A stretch of 5,387 nt of DNA, taken from assembly GCA_028275145.1 (NCBI GenBank), contig JAQCNG010000112.1:1-5387 (forward strand), given 5' to 3'. The position numbers and the translations under genes are program-made. Below, in pieces: positions 1-5,387 of the stretch. Numbering within the stretch: position 1 is the stretch's first letter; every line of letters begins with the position of its first letter. The stretch comes from Halovenus sp. Lineage in GTDB: Archaea; Halobacteriota; Halobacteria; Halobacteriales; Haloarculaceae. The notes under the pieces were generated by a model. That model did not search any database and was not told the origin of the DNA. It worked only from the letters and a program-made list of their open reading frames with translations.

Positions 1-2
1 AC

Positions 3-596
3 AGGTCAGTCATCGCCGATGCGGTCGCCCGGTACCACGACTCGTTCGACGCGGTCATCGTGACCGGTGGCATCGGCGGCACCCCGGACGACGTGACAAA
101 GGCGGGGGTCGCACAGGCGTTCGACCGCGCGCTCGTTGTTCCCGACGACGTCCGGGCGCGACTCGAAGCAAAGGCCGAGCAGTTCGCCGCGAACAACCCC
201 GAGATGGTGTCCCGGTACGACATGGATATCGACCTGGATGCGTGGGCGTCTGTTCCCGAGGGTGCGGAGCCACTGCTGACCGACGAGAGCTTCGCCGCCG
301 GGTGTGTGCTCGACGACGTCTACGTGCTGCCAGGCATCCCCGACGAACTGAAGACGATGTTTCACACGATTGCCGACGAGTTCGACGGCACCAGGACGAC
401 AGAGACGATTCACACACCAGCGCCCGAGGGCGCGCTGGTGGCGGCGGTTACCACCGCCGGTGACAGGTTCGATGTCGCCGTGGGCAGCTATCCCCGGAAA
501 GACGACCACCCGGGGCGGGTGAAGGTAACCGGTGACGACCCTGCTGCTGTCGCCGACGCGATAGCCTGGCTCCGCGAGCGAATCGAGACGCGGTAG
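3..596 (+). CDS. CinA/MoaB-like molybdopterin-binding-domain protein, 5' end outside window
   Basis: Partial gene: the frame is open from base 3 and stops with TAG at 594-596, giving 197 visible residues. The segment DAVIVTGGIGGTPDDVTK (about residues 16-33 of the visible part) matches the TGG-G-P-x-DDVT signature of the MoCF_biosynth (MoaB/MogA/CinA N-terminal) fold, which binds molybdopterin or a nucleotide. In full-length relatives about 45-50 residues precede this motif, so the true start lies upstream. GTG at 60 falls inside the motif and cannot be the start. The C-terminal part (VGSYPRKDDHPGRVKVTGDD, then a final helix) resembles the small alpha/beta tail of archaeal CinA-like 'competence/damage-inducible protein A' homologues. 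There is no PncC-type amidohydrolase domain, so nicotinamide-nucleotide deamidation should not be assumed. The likely role is a cytosolic nucleotide or cofactor pyrophosphatase-like enzyme; the substrate is unknown. The family call is firm, the function is not. Confidence 0.88.
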   Translation, partial: RSVIADAVARYHDSFDAVIVTGGIGGTPDDVTKAGVAQAFDRALVVPDDVRARLEAKAEQFAANNPEMVSRYDMDIDLDAWASVPEGAEPLLTDESFAAGCVLDDVYVLPGIPDELKTMFHTIADEFDGTRTTETIHTPAPEGALVAAVTTAGDRFDVAVGSYPRKDDHPGRVKVTGDDPAAVADAIAWLRERIETR

Positions 597-799
597 TGCC
601 ACGCGGGCAGTCGCTGTTGCTCCCGACGGGCCGACGCCCCGGGAACTGCCGGCCGACCCGCGTAGCGCCGGGTTCGTGGGTCGCAACTGGGTGTGCCAGC
701 GGAGCGTGGGGGTCGTCTCTCGTCGTCTCGGCTACCGGTTGCCGGTGGGGGTGGGGTGAAGCGGGGGGAGGTATCGTCACGGGCGCGGGTCCGCCGGTG

Positions 800-1213
800 T
801 CACTTGCTTCCCGTGATGGTGACCGGTCGCTTCGCGTTGAGCAACACGGCCTGAGAGACACTCCCGAACAGCACCTTCCCGGCAGGCGAGCGCTTGCGCC
901 CGCCGAGGACGATGACGTCGACGTCCTCGGTTTCGGCGATTCTGACGATATCCTGTGCCGTATCGCCGCTGTCCTCCCGGATGGACACGTCGATGTCGTG
1001 TTCGCCGAGGTACTCCTCGGCGCGGCGGACCGACCCGACCCGACCGGCCGTCCGGGTCCCCTCGATGTCGTCCGGCAACTCCGAGTCCTCCTGGAAGACG
1101 AACAGGAGCAACACCTCGAGTGAGTCCCCATCGGCGGGGAGGTCTGCGACGTGTTCCGCCTGCGCGAGCGCCCGCTGTTCGTCTGTGTCGACCGGCATCA
1201 GTACCCTGTACAT
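800..1213 (-). CDS. Universal stress protein (UspA family)
   Basis: 137-residue single-domain USP, the usual length for one domain. It starts with a beta strand carrying the conserved early Asp ([11 protein letters not shown]9) and ends with the nucleotide-loop region at residues 104-131 ([10 protein letters not shown], then [11 protein letters not shown] and KRPV). The family's ATP motif G-x2-G-x9-G-(S/T) reads G104-x2-K107-x9-G117-S118, so the second Gly is Lys. I recall this form in many haloarchaeal USPs, so it need not mean loss of nucleotide binding. The protein is acidic and cytosolic; family members respond to stress or energy state, usually as dimers, but the specific trigger is unknown. 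The ATG at 1211-1213 is supported by a TATA-like box centred about 27 bases upstream, implying a leaderless mRNA. The gene converges on the CinA-like gene, and the winged-helix gene lies 89 bp upstream on the same strand. Confidence 0.93.
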   Translation of the reverse strand: MYRVLMPVDTDEQRALAQAEHVADLPADGDSLEVLLLFVFQEDSELPDDIEGTRTAGRVGSVRRAEEYLGEHDIDVSIREDSGDTAQDIVRIAETEDVDVIVLGGRKRSPAGKVLFGSVSQAVLLNAKRPVTITGSK

Positions 1214-1236
1214 ACTACAGCCTTGCGGCTACACCG

Positions 1237-1244
1237 ACATAAAC
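1237..1244 (-). promoter_or_regulatory. TATA-like box of the universal stress protein gene
   Basis: Read on the minus strand the site is TTTATGTC. Its centre is about 27 bases before the ATG ending at 1213, which would put the transcript start at or next to the start codon. That spacing is typical of leaderless haloarchaeal genes. No Shine-Dalgarno-like sequence lies before the ATG. Confidence 0.55.
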
Positions 1245-1302
1245 ACATGAACGAACCGGCGACGCGTCCGGGGTGTCCAAGCGGATACAGGAGCGGTGTC
1301 CG

Positions 1303-1572
1303 TCAGTCGGCTGACTGCTTCCGGGTGGTGGTCGGCATGGGCGTTCCGGCCGGCGCACGGTCGTCGTCCTCGGGAACGACCCAGACACGCTGCCCGCCGA
1401 ACGTCTTGCTCTCTACCTGTCCCTCGCGGCGCAGGGCGCGCAACTCTGCTTCCACCGTCTCGTAGGACCCGGAGACGACGTCGGCAACATCTCGTGTGGT
1501 GGTCATCCCACCGGGGTCGGTGGTCTCGTTGTCCCTGACCGCGTCGATCAGTTTCTGTGTCTCTGTAGGCAT
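1303..1572 (-). CDS. Small winged-helix DNA-binding protein, probable transcription regulator
   Basis: 89 residues from the ATG at 1570-1572 (MPTETQKLIDAVRDNE). A longer frame reaches 1620, but a TATA-like box centred near 1600 fits a leaderless start at 1572, so the extra N-terminal residues are untranslated promoter. The fold reads as helix 1 (TQKLIDAVRDNE, about 5-16), helix-turn-helix (MTTTRDVADVVSGSYETVEAELRALRREGQ, about 23-52) and a beta wing (VESKTFGGQRVWVVPED, about 53-69). A polar, probably disordered tail of about 20 residues follows. This is the layout of small haloarchaeal winged-helix proteins of the MarR/ArsR-like superfamily. No cysteine cluster or ligand domain is visible, so no inducer can be proposed. 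It lies between the RNase HI and stress-protein genes on the same strand but appears to have its own promoter. Targets are unknown; self-regulation or control of the neighbouring USP gene is possible but not shown. Confidence 0.85.
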   Translation of the reverse strand: MPTETQKLIDAVRDNETTDPGGMTTTRDVADVVSGSYETVEAELRALRREGQVESKTFGGQRVWVVPEDDDRAPAGTPMPTTTRKQSAD

Positions 1573-1596
1573 TAGTTTACTGTACGGTCTGGAGTC

Positions 1597-1603
1597 GCAT
1601 AAG
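1597..1603 (-). promoter_or_regulatory. TATA-like box of the winged-helix gene
   Basis: CTTATGC on the minus strand, centred about 28 bases upstream of the chosen ATG at 1572. This spacing implies a leaderless transcript and is the main reason for preferring that ATG over the longer open frame beginning at 1620. Confidence 0.5.
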
Positions 1604-1662
1604 ACAGTCGCACCGGTCACCCCGTCGATGGTGCGCCGGTGGCACAGTCTCCGCCTGTCCTG

Positions 1663-2307
1663 CTATCCCGGCCCGAGTGCCGCGAGGTCGGCCGCGACTG
1701 TGGCCCGGGTATCGGCCGGGTTCGGGTCGCTGTCGGCCAGGTGTGTCCATCTGTGTGTGGCTACCGTCGAGAGATGGCGGTGGATTGTGTCGGTGTGCTG
1801 TGTGTCCAGGCCGGCGCTGCTGTCCGCACCCCAGATGTCCTCGATGACGGTCATCGAGTCGATGCGAATCTCGACCGCGTCCGGGTCATAGCGCGTGACG
1901 AGGGCCTCCAGTCCGAGACGGAGCGCGGCGTACTCGGCGACGTTGTTGCCCGCGTGTGAACCGACCGGACACCCGAGTCGCGCAATCTGCCTGTCCGGGG
2001 TCTGGAGAACCGCGCCCGCCCCGGCAGGCCCAGGATTGCCACGGGAACTCCCGTCGACGTACAGGACAACCTGTGGCACCGCCGACTCGTCGCCCGACAC
2101 CGGTGCTGGGGGGGCAGCGTCGAGCACCTCGTCGACCGCCGCCCGAATCTCGGAACTGGTGGTCCCCGGCTCGAACAACCCCCCGTAGCCGGGAACGGCG
2201 GCGTCGATCGCGTCGATAGCCGGCCTCATCTCGTAGTCGTAGCGCGCGAGCACCTCCGTGACACGCCCAGCGAGTGGCGAGAGCGTCTCCGTCGGCAGTC
2301 GACGCAT
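1663..2307 (-). CDS. rnhA: Ribonuclease HI (type 1 RNase H) with N-terminal extension
   Basis: 214 residues from ATG 2305-2307. The enzyme hydrolyses the RNA strand of RNA/DNA hybrids using two metal ions. The C-terminal domain has the full signature: YVDGSSRGNPGPAGAGAV with catalytic D85, NNVAEYAALRLGLEAL with E125, RIDSMTVIEDIWG with D150, and THLADSDPNPADTRA with H189 and D199. The DGSSRGNPGP form and the lack of an E. coli-type basic protrusion match archaeal/Sto-like RNase HI. About 75 residues precede the catalytic domain (LSPLAGRVTEVLARYDYE, then VPGYGGLFEPGTT). Haloarchaeal RNase HI proteins are known to carry an N-terminal extension outside the RNase H fold; its role is unclear. A GTG at 2325 would add six residues. 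I prefer the ATG because a GGGTGA Shine-Dalgarno-like stretch lies about 8 bases before it. The gene is divergent from the flippase gene. I am confident in the function and less so in the exact start. Confidence 0.94.
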   Translation of the reverse strand: MRRLPTETLSPLAGRVTEVLARYDYEMRPAIDAIDAAVPGYGGLFEPGTTSSEIRAAVDEVLDAAPPAPVSGDESAVPQVVLYVDGSSRGNPGPAGAGAVLQTPDRQIARLGCPVGSHAGNNVAEYAALRLGLEALVTRYDPDAVEIRIDSMTVIEDIWGADSSAGLDTQHTDTIHRHLSTVATHRWTHLADSDPNPADTRATVAADLAALGPG

Positions 2308-2435
2308 CTCACCGCTCACCCCCACCGGGTCGCCACTGACTGTGTCTCCCTCTCACGGCGAGGGGTTGGTCCGGAGCGAACAAAAACAGTCCGGGAGGGC
2401 ACCGACTGTCCCACGAGCCGTCGTCGATGTGACGG

Positions 2436-2443
2436 CCTTATCA
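2436..2443 (+). promoter_or_regulatory. TATA-like box of the flippase gene
   Basis: CCTTATCA in the gap between the divergent RNase HI and flippase genes, centred about 34 bases before the GTG at 2474. Transcription would begin roughly 5-8 bases before the GTG, giving a very short leader. It lies inside the open frame that extends back to 2258, which argues that this extension is not translated. Confidence 0.45.
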
Positions 2444-2473
2444 CCACGACGGGTCGAGAACGCGGTACGACGA

Positions 2474-4003
2474 GTGTCCAACGACCAGCACGAGACGGTC
2501 CCCGACGAGGAACGCGACGCACTGGTGACCATCGCAAACGGTGCCGTAATCACGTCCGCCGGGAACGCCGGACAGCGCGTGGTGACCACGCTCCTCGAGG
2601 TTGTCCTCGCACGCGGCCTCGGTCCCACGGCGTACGGGGTGTACGCGTTTGCGTGGCGCATCGCACAGTTGCTGGTCCGGTTCGTCACCTTCGGCAGTGT
2701 CCCGGCGCTCCAGCGGTATCTGCCGGCCTACGACGACGACCCGGCGCGCCGGTCGACCGTCACCGGACTGGCCTACGCCACCACGCTGGCGTCCGGCGGT
2801 GTGCTCGCCGCGACAGTCTGGCTCTCGGCACCGCGTCTCAACGCCCTCACCGTCGAGGAGCCGTTGTTTCCGGCGACGATGCGAACGTTCGGTGTGCTGG
2901 TGGTCCTGCTCGGACTCGTCGCAATCAGTGCCGGTATCTTCCGCGCGGTCAGATCCGCTCGCGGCGAGGTGGTGCTGAACCGGCTCCTCCGGCCGGTCGT
3001 CCGGCTCGTCGGCGGGCTCACCGCGCTCTCGCTGGGCTACTCGGCCGCCGGTGTCGCGGGCGGTATCGTCGCCTCGACGGGACTGCTCGCGGCTGCCACG
3101 CTCCCGCTGACACGACAGATAACCGGCGTCTCGTCGACGCTGCGCGGCGCTCGCACGGAGGCCCGCCGGTTCTACAACCACGCCGTTCCGGTCGCGATGA
3201 GCCAACTGGGAAAGGTGTTCCAGAGCCGACTCGACGTGTTTCTGGTCGGGGCACTGCTGAGCGCCGGCGCTGCAGGTGTCTACAACGCCGTGCTGGTGCT
3301 GGTCGCGATCGCGTGGATTCCGCTCCTGTCGTTCAACCAGCTGCTACCCCCCGTCGCGTCGGAGCTGTACGCCGACGGACGGGTCGAACTGCTCGACGAC
3401 ATCTACACGTCGGCGACACGACTCATCGTGACGACAGTCGCCCCCGTCGTCGCGGTGCTCGTGGCGTACGGGCCGGTGTTGCTCGGCGCGTTCGGGTCGA
3501 CGTACACACAGGGGTACGAGGCGCTCGTTATCTACCTCGGTGGCGTCTTCGTCGGGAGTGCTGTCGGGGCAACCGGGTGGCTCCTGATGATGACCGACCA
3601 CCAGTACGCCCGGATGGCACTCGACTGGTTGCTCGCCGCTCTCAACGTGGCGCTGACCTACGTGTTCGTCCGGCGGTTCGGTATCAGCGGTGCTGCGCTC
3701 GGCACCTCCCTCGCTATCGCCGTCCAGAACGGGATACAGGTGGTGCTGTTGCGCGAGTTCGAGGGGCTGTGGCCGTTCGACCGGACCTTTCTCCCCCCGA
3801 TTGCGGCGGGACTGGTCGCGCTCACCACGATGTGGGCTGTCCGCCTCCTCGCTCCGGGCGGCGTGGCGGCGCTCGTCGGACCCCCTCTCGGCGTCGGTGT
3901 CTACCTGACGGCACTCGCCGTCGTTGGAGTCGACGCCCGGGACCGACTCGTCGTCCGCACGCTCGTGGACGCATACCGGACGAAACTCGCGGGCGTTCGC
4001 TGA
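2474..4003 (+). CDS. Polysaccharide/lipid-linked oligosaccharide flippase (MOP superfamily, Wzx-like)
   Basis: 509 residues from GTG 2474. An acidic N-terminus (SNDQHETVPDEERDAL) is followed by about 14 hydrophobic segments, near 18-48, 56-75, 97-119, 138-158, 175-192, 195-212, 252-277, 278-295, 318-340, 348-370, 381-400, 405-426, 440-460 and 468-487. LARGLGPTAYGVYAFAW, SRLDVFLVGALLSAGAAGVYNA and RRFGISGAALGTSLA are typical of the polysaccharide biosynthesis/export branch (PF01943 with a PF14667-like C-terminal part). Relatives move lipid-linked sugars across the membrane for S-layer N-glycosylation or exopolysaccharide; AglR of Haloferax is a known haloarchaeal example in this class, but orthology cannot be shown here. 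The frame is open back to a GTG at 2258. That extension overlaps the RNase HI start, is Ser/Pro/Arg-rich and unlike the family, so it was not used. GTG at 2429 and 2525 are other possible starts. No glycosyltransferase gene is visible nearby, so the substrate is unknown. Confidence 0.9.
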   Translation: MSNDQHETVPDEERDALVTIANGAVITSAGNAGQRVVTTLLEVVLARGLGPTAYGVYAFAWRIAQLLVRFVTFGSVPALQRYLPAYDDDPARRSTVTGLAYATTLASGGVLAATVWLSAPRLNALTVEEPLFPATMRTFGVLVVLLGLVAISAGIFRAVRSARGEVVLNRLLRPVVRLVGGLTALSLGYSAAGVAGGIVASTGLLAAATLPLTRQITGVSSTLRGARTEARRFYNHAVPVAMSQLGKVFQSRLDVFLVGALLSAGAAGVYNAVLVLVAIAWIPLLSFNQLLPPVASELYADGRVELLDDIYTSATRLIVTTVAPVVAVLVAYGPVLLGAFGSTYTQGYEALVIYLGGVFVGSAVGATGWLLMMTDHQYARMALDWLLAALNVALTYVFVRRFGISGAALGTSLAIAVQNGIQVVLLREFEGLWPFDRTFLPPIAAGLVALTTMWAVRLLAPGGVAALVGPPLGVGVYLTALAVVGVDARDRLVVRTLVDAYRTKLAGVR

Positions 4004-4076
4004 CCGGACGGCCGCGTGCCGGGGCGAACCCGTCTGCACCGCCGGGCGCGGCCACCTCTGTCTCCGAAACGACAAC

Positions 4077-4084
4077 TGATAACC
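4077..4084 (+). promoter_or_regulatory. TATA-like box of the small membrane protein gene
   Basis: CTGATAAC, centred about 29 bases upstream of the ATG at 4110 in the 106-bp gap after the flippase stop. The spacing fits a leaderless transcript and suggests that the small membrane gene is not simply co-transcribed with the flippase. Confidence 0.45.
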
Positions 4085-4109
4085 GTGTGGGCTCTACAGT
4101 TGACTCACA

Positions 4110-4460
4110 ATGGTCCGGAACGATACCGACTCGGCGTTCAGCGTCGAGTGGCTCGGCATCGCGTTTATAGCCGGCTTGACACTGCAGTTGCTGGGGTGGC
4201 TCGTCGGCGTCGGCATCCTCACCGGGTTGCCGGCGTACTTTCTCGTCGGTCTGCTCACCGCGTGGGGCAGTCCCGGGAACACCCTCGCCGAACCGGCGAT
4301 AGCCGCGTTCCTCATCGCCATCATCGGGTTCGTCGTCGACAACATCTTTCTGACGATTCTCGTCGTCGGCATCCCGATTGCGGTGACCTACGGTGTCGTC
4401 GGGTTGCTGGTGGCACTCCTCGGCGCGTACCTCGGCGAGCGGTTTCTCGACACGGCCTGA
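4110..4460 (+). CDS. Small multi-pass membrane protein of unknown function
   Basis: 116 residues from the ATG at 4110, ending TGA 4458-4460. I do not recognise a named family with certainty. A short acidic N-terminus (VRNDTDSAFSVE) precedes about four membrane segments: near 14-35 (WLGIAFIAGLTLQLLGWLVGVG), 37-53, 63-82 and 85-108. A short hydrophilic tail (GERFLDTA) follows. A loop around residues 53-62 (GSPGNTLAEP) separates two helical hairpins. Gly-rich helices are spaced as in other small haloarchaeal membrane proteins annotated only as domains of unknown function. There are no cysteines, no charged residues positioned for catalysis and no cleavable signal peptide. The TATA-like box fits leaderless transcription. 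The next start on this strand lies about 165 bases downstream of its stop and seems to have its own promoter. Any link to the flippase would be by proximity alone. Confidence 0.8.
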   Translation: MVRNDTDSAFSVEWLGIAFIAGLTLQLLGWLVGVGILTGLPAYFLVGLLTAWGSPGNTLAEPAIAAFLIAIIGFVVDNIFLTILVVGIPIAVTYGVVGLLVALLGAYLGERFLDTA

Positions 4461-4514
4461 TACGGCCACACCGTCATCTCGCCCACCCGCAGACCGTGAA
4501 CAGCCCTCTCCGCT

Positions 4515-4550
4515 CGGCCCCGCTCCATCGCTGGGGCCGTCGCGGGCCCC
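4515..4550 (+). other. GC-rich inverted repeats that can form two alternative hairpins
   Basis: CGGCCCC at 4515-4521 pairs perfectly with GGGGCCG at 4533-4539 around an 11-base loop. The GGGGCC core (4533-4538) can instead pair with GGCCCC at 4545-4550 around a 6-base loop. The site lies about 55 bases after the small membrane gene stop and 20-50 bases before the ferredoxin TATA-like box. It could be a 3'-end structure, but there is no following T-tract, the usual archaeal termination signal. The pairing is seen in the sequence; any function is a guess, and in GC-rich DNA such pairs can occur by chance. Confidence 0.3.
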
Positions 4551-4567
4551 ACCGGCCACTGTCGTCC

Positions 4568-4575
4568 ACATAAAC
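4568..4575 (+). promoter_or_regulatory. TATA-like box upstream of the ferredoxin locus
   Basis: ACATAAAC, the most AT-rich stretch in this gap. It predicts a transcript start near 4598-4600. No start codon in any useful frame sits at that point. The first candidate is GTG 4625, which would leave a leader of about 25 bases with GAGG at 4611-4614, ten bases before the GTG. This differs from the leaderless layout of the other genes here. Confidence 0.4.
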
Positions 4576-4624
4576 GAGCAACATTTGCCCCAATCTCGAA
4601 CGACCGCCTCGAGGCTGTCCTCGG

Positions 4625-5046
4625 GTGAACACCCCGGCGGTGGAGTCGTCAGGGGAGGACAGAGACCGGGCGTTGCTGCCAGTCACCCGAACAGTCACCA
4701 CGCGGCGACGCTGACCGCACAGGAGGGGGAGACCATCCTCGACGCCGCCAGGACAGCAGACTGTGGCCCCCCGTTTGGCTGCACGACCGGCGCGTGTGGC
4801 ACCTGCACGGCCCGGCTACTCGAGGGGACGGCCACCCACCTGCGGCCGCCGCGTGCACTGAAAGAGCGTCACCTCGACGACGGCTACATCCTGACCTGTG
4901 TTGCGACCCCGACGACCGACGTTCACCTCGAGGTGGGTGCCGGGGTGCAGGCCGAACTCGTGTCGAACCCCTGGATAACCCATCCCGGTCGACGCTCCAA
5001 CGCTGTTTTATCGCTCACAGCCCAACAGTGGGTACGTGAGCGATGA
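4625..5046 (+). CDS. Plant-type 2Fe-2S ferredoxin, reading frame probably disrupted
   Basis: The domain at about 4705-4970 is clear: ATLTAQEGETILDAAR, then PFGCTTGACGTCTARLLEG, then DGYILTCVATP. The cluster ligands are C-x4-C-x2-C at 4780, 4795 and 4804 and a fourth Cys at 4897 (x30), the plant/halobacterial ferredoxin pattern for one-electron transfer in the cytosol. An extra Cys lies at 4762. The frame holding the domain has no ATG or GTG between 4396 and the domain; only TTG 4585 or CTG 4615 would serve. In the +1 neighbouring frame, GTG 4625 opens a GC3-rich, acidic stretch (NTPAVESSGEDRDRALLPVTRTVTT) that ends at TGA 4712, so a one-base loss near 4690-4711 would explain both halves. After AELVSNPW the frame reads ATA ACC and runs 24 codons into the next gene, with a TAA one base out of frame at 4976. 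It could be a pseudogene, a sequencing error, or a real protein with an unusual start. The coordinates span the inferred ancestral start to the present stop. Confidence 0.72.
5005..5012 (+). promoter_or_regulatory. TATA-like box of the downstream hypothetical gene
   Basis: GTTTTATC, centred about 27 bases before the GTG at 5036, so a leaderless transcript is expected. It lies inside the C-terminal run-on of the ferredoxin frame, which supports the view that those codons were originally intergenic. Confidence 0.55.
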
Positions 5047-5377
5047 CTCGCCGCTCGACGACATCGAGGTTACCCGGACCGCCCGGGAGAAGAGAACCCG
5101 CTATCTGACCCCGGCACAGTTACGCACCGCACTCAGGGAGGAGAGCGGCTACGTCTGTCGGAAGAGTTCGCCCGCCCACGAGGGACTGTACGACGACTCG
5201 AAGTTCATCCTGCGCGGGACGTTCTTCGATACGGGGCTCGATATCGTGTTCACCGTCGAAACCGACCGTGTCGTGGTCGTCACGCAGATGTCTCAACACA
5301 GCGAGAGTCTCCGCGGTCGGTTCTACGAGCGAATCGGAACGACCGCCGCCGACGCGGTGGCCGCGCTGTCGGACTGA
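5036..5377 (+). CDS. Small hypothetical haloarchaeal protein
   Basis: 113 residues from GTG 5036 to TGA 5375-5377. I do not recognise the family. The protein is charged and soluble, with no signal peptide or membrane segment. The N-terminus (SDDSPLDDIEVTRTAREKRTRYLTPAQLRTALREE) is probably disordered and then helical. A mixed alpha/beta core follows, with strands SKFILRGTFF, DIVFTVE and DRVVVVTQM at about 56-86, then a helix carrying RGRFYERIG and a final Ala-rich helix (TAADAVAALSD). There is a single Cys at 41 (YVCRKSS), and H48 and H88 are scattered, so no metal site can be argued. The GTG start is supported by the TATA-like box about 27 bases upstream. Its first 11 bases overlap the present end of the ferredoxin frame. 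The compact strand pattern could suit a small nuclease-like or ligand-binding fold, but no catalytic motif is visible and I assign no function. Confidence 0.82.
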   Translation: MSDDSPLDDIEVTRTAREKRTRYLTPAQLRTALREESGYVCRKSSPAHEGLYDDSKFILRGTFFDTGLDIVFTVETDRVVVVTQMSQHSESLRGRFYERIGTTAADAVAALSD

Positions 5378-5387
5378 CCGACCCGCG

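Noticed and set aside
732..748. Small hairpin (ACCGG-TTG-CCGGT, extendable with one G-T pair) in the gap 597-799
   Set aside because: Only five perfect pairs with no T-tract. Weak as a terminator for either convergent gene and easily due to chance at this GC content. Nothing else notable was seen in this gap.
596..1123. Plus-strand open frame opposite the stress-protein gene
   Set aside because: It overlaps a clear UspA-family gene on the minus strand, and its translation has no recognisable domain.
2441..3205. Long minus-strand open frame opposite the flippase gene
   Set aside because: Arg/Gly/Glu-rich translation with no recognisable motif. Such frames are common opposite GC-rich coding sequence. 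The plus strand encodes a clear membrane protein.
3344..4075. 243-codon minus-strand open frame opposite the flippase 3' half
   Set aside because: Asp/Glu/Arg/His-rich low-complexity translation typical of an antisense shadow in haloarchaeal DNA; no start context or motif.
2653..4170. 505-codon plus-strand open frame overlapping the flippase gene
   Set aside because: Extremely Arg-rich with no family resemblance; it is the +1 shadow of the flippase gene.
4393..4624. Extension of the ferredoxin frame back to GTG 4393
   Set aside because: It overlaps the small membrane protein gene in another frame, its translation is Ser/Pro/Arg-rich like a shadow frame, and it crosses the proposed ferredoxin promoter.
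1..5387. CRISPR array, insertion sequence, tRNA/rRNA, integrase or defence system
   Set aside because: I saw no regularly spaced direct repeats, no transposase or recombinase motifs, no cloverleaf-like tract and no defence-type protein domains.

Overview
The window reads as chromosomal DNA from a halophilic archaeon (class Halobacteria). The base composition is GC-rich, the predicted soluble proteins are rich in Asp and Glu, and no gene has a bacterial -35/-10 promoter. Several genes instead have a TATA-like box about 27-29 bases before the start codon, which is the archaeal leaderless layout. RNase HI with an N-terminal extension and USPs with a [10 protein letters not shown] loop also fit Halobacteria. 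This assignment comes from pattern recognition, not from a search.

Layout: (1) 3-596, plus strand: the end of a CinA/MoaB-like molybdopterin-binding-domain protein whose start lies outside the window. (2) 597-799: a convergent gap with nothing strong in it. (3) 800-1213, minus strand: a universal stress protein. (4) 1303-1572, minus strand: a small winged-helix DNA-binding protein. (5) 1663-2307, minus strand: a type 1 ribonuclease H with all catalytic residues. (6) 2308-2473: a divergent promoter region. (7) 2474-4003, plus strand: a 509-residue MOP-superfamily polysaccharide/lipid-oligosaccharide flippase. (8) 4110-4460, plus strand: a small four-helix membrane protein of unknown role. (9) about 4625-5046, plus strand: a plant-type 2Fe-2S ferredoxin whose reading frame looks disrupted at both ends. 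(10) 5036-5377, plus strand: a small protein of unknown function with its own leaderless promoter.

The genes do not form an obvious pathway. Most have their own promoter and look like independently transcribed housekeeping or stress units: cofactor-type enzyme, stress protein, regulator, RNA/DNA hybrid removal, envelope glycan export and electron transfer. I see no mobile element, CRISPR array, tRNA or rRNA, and no convincing new multi-gene system. The observation most worth checking is the ferredoxin locus. Its reading frame and third-base GC preference switch near 4700, its stop seems to have been lost near 4976, and its tail then runs through the promoter of the next gene.
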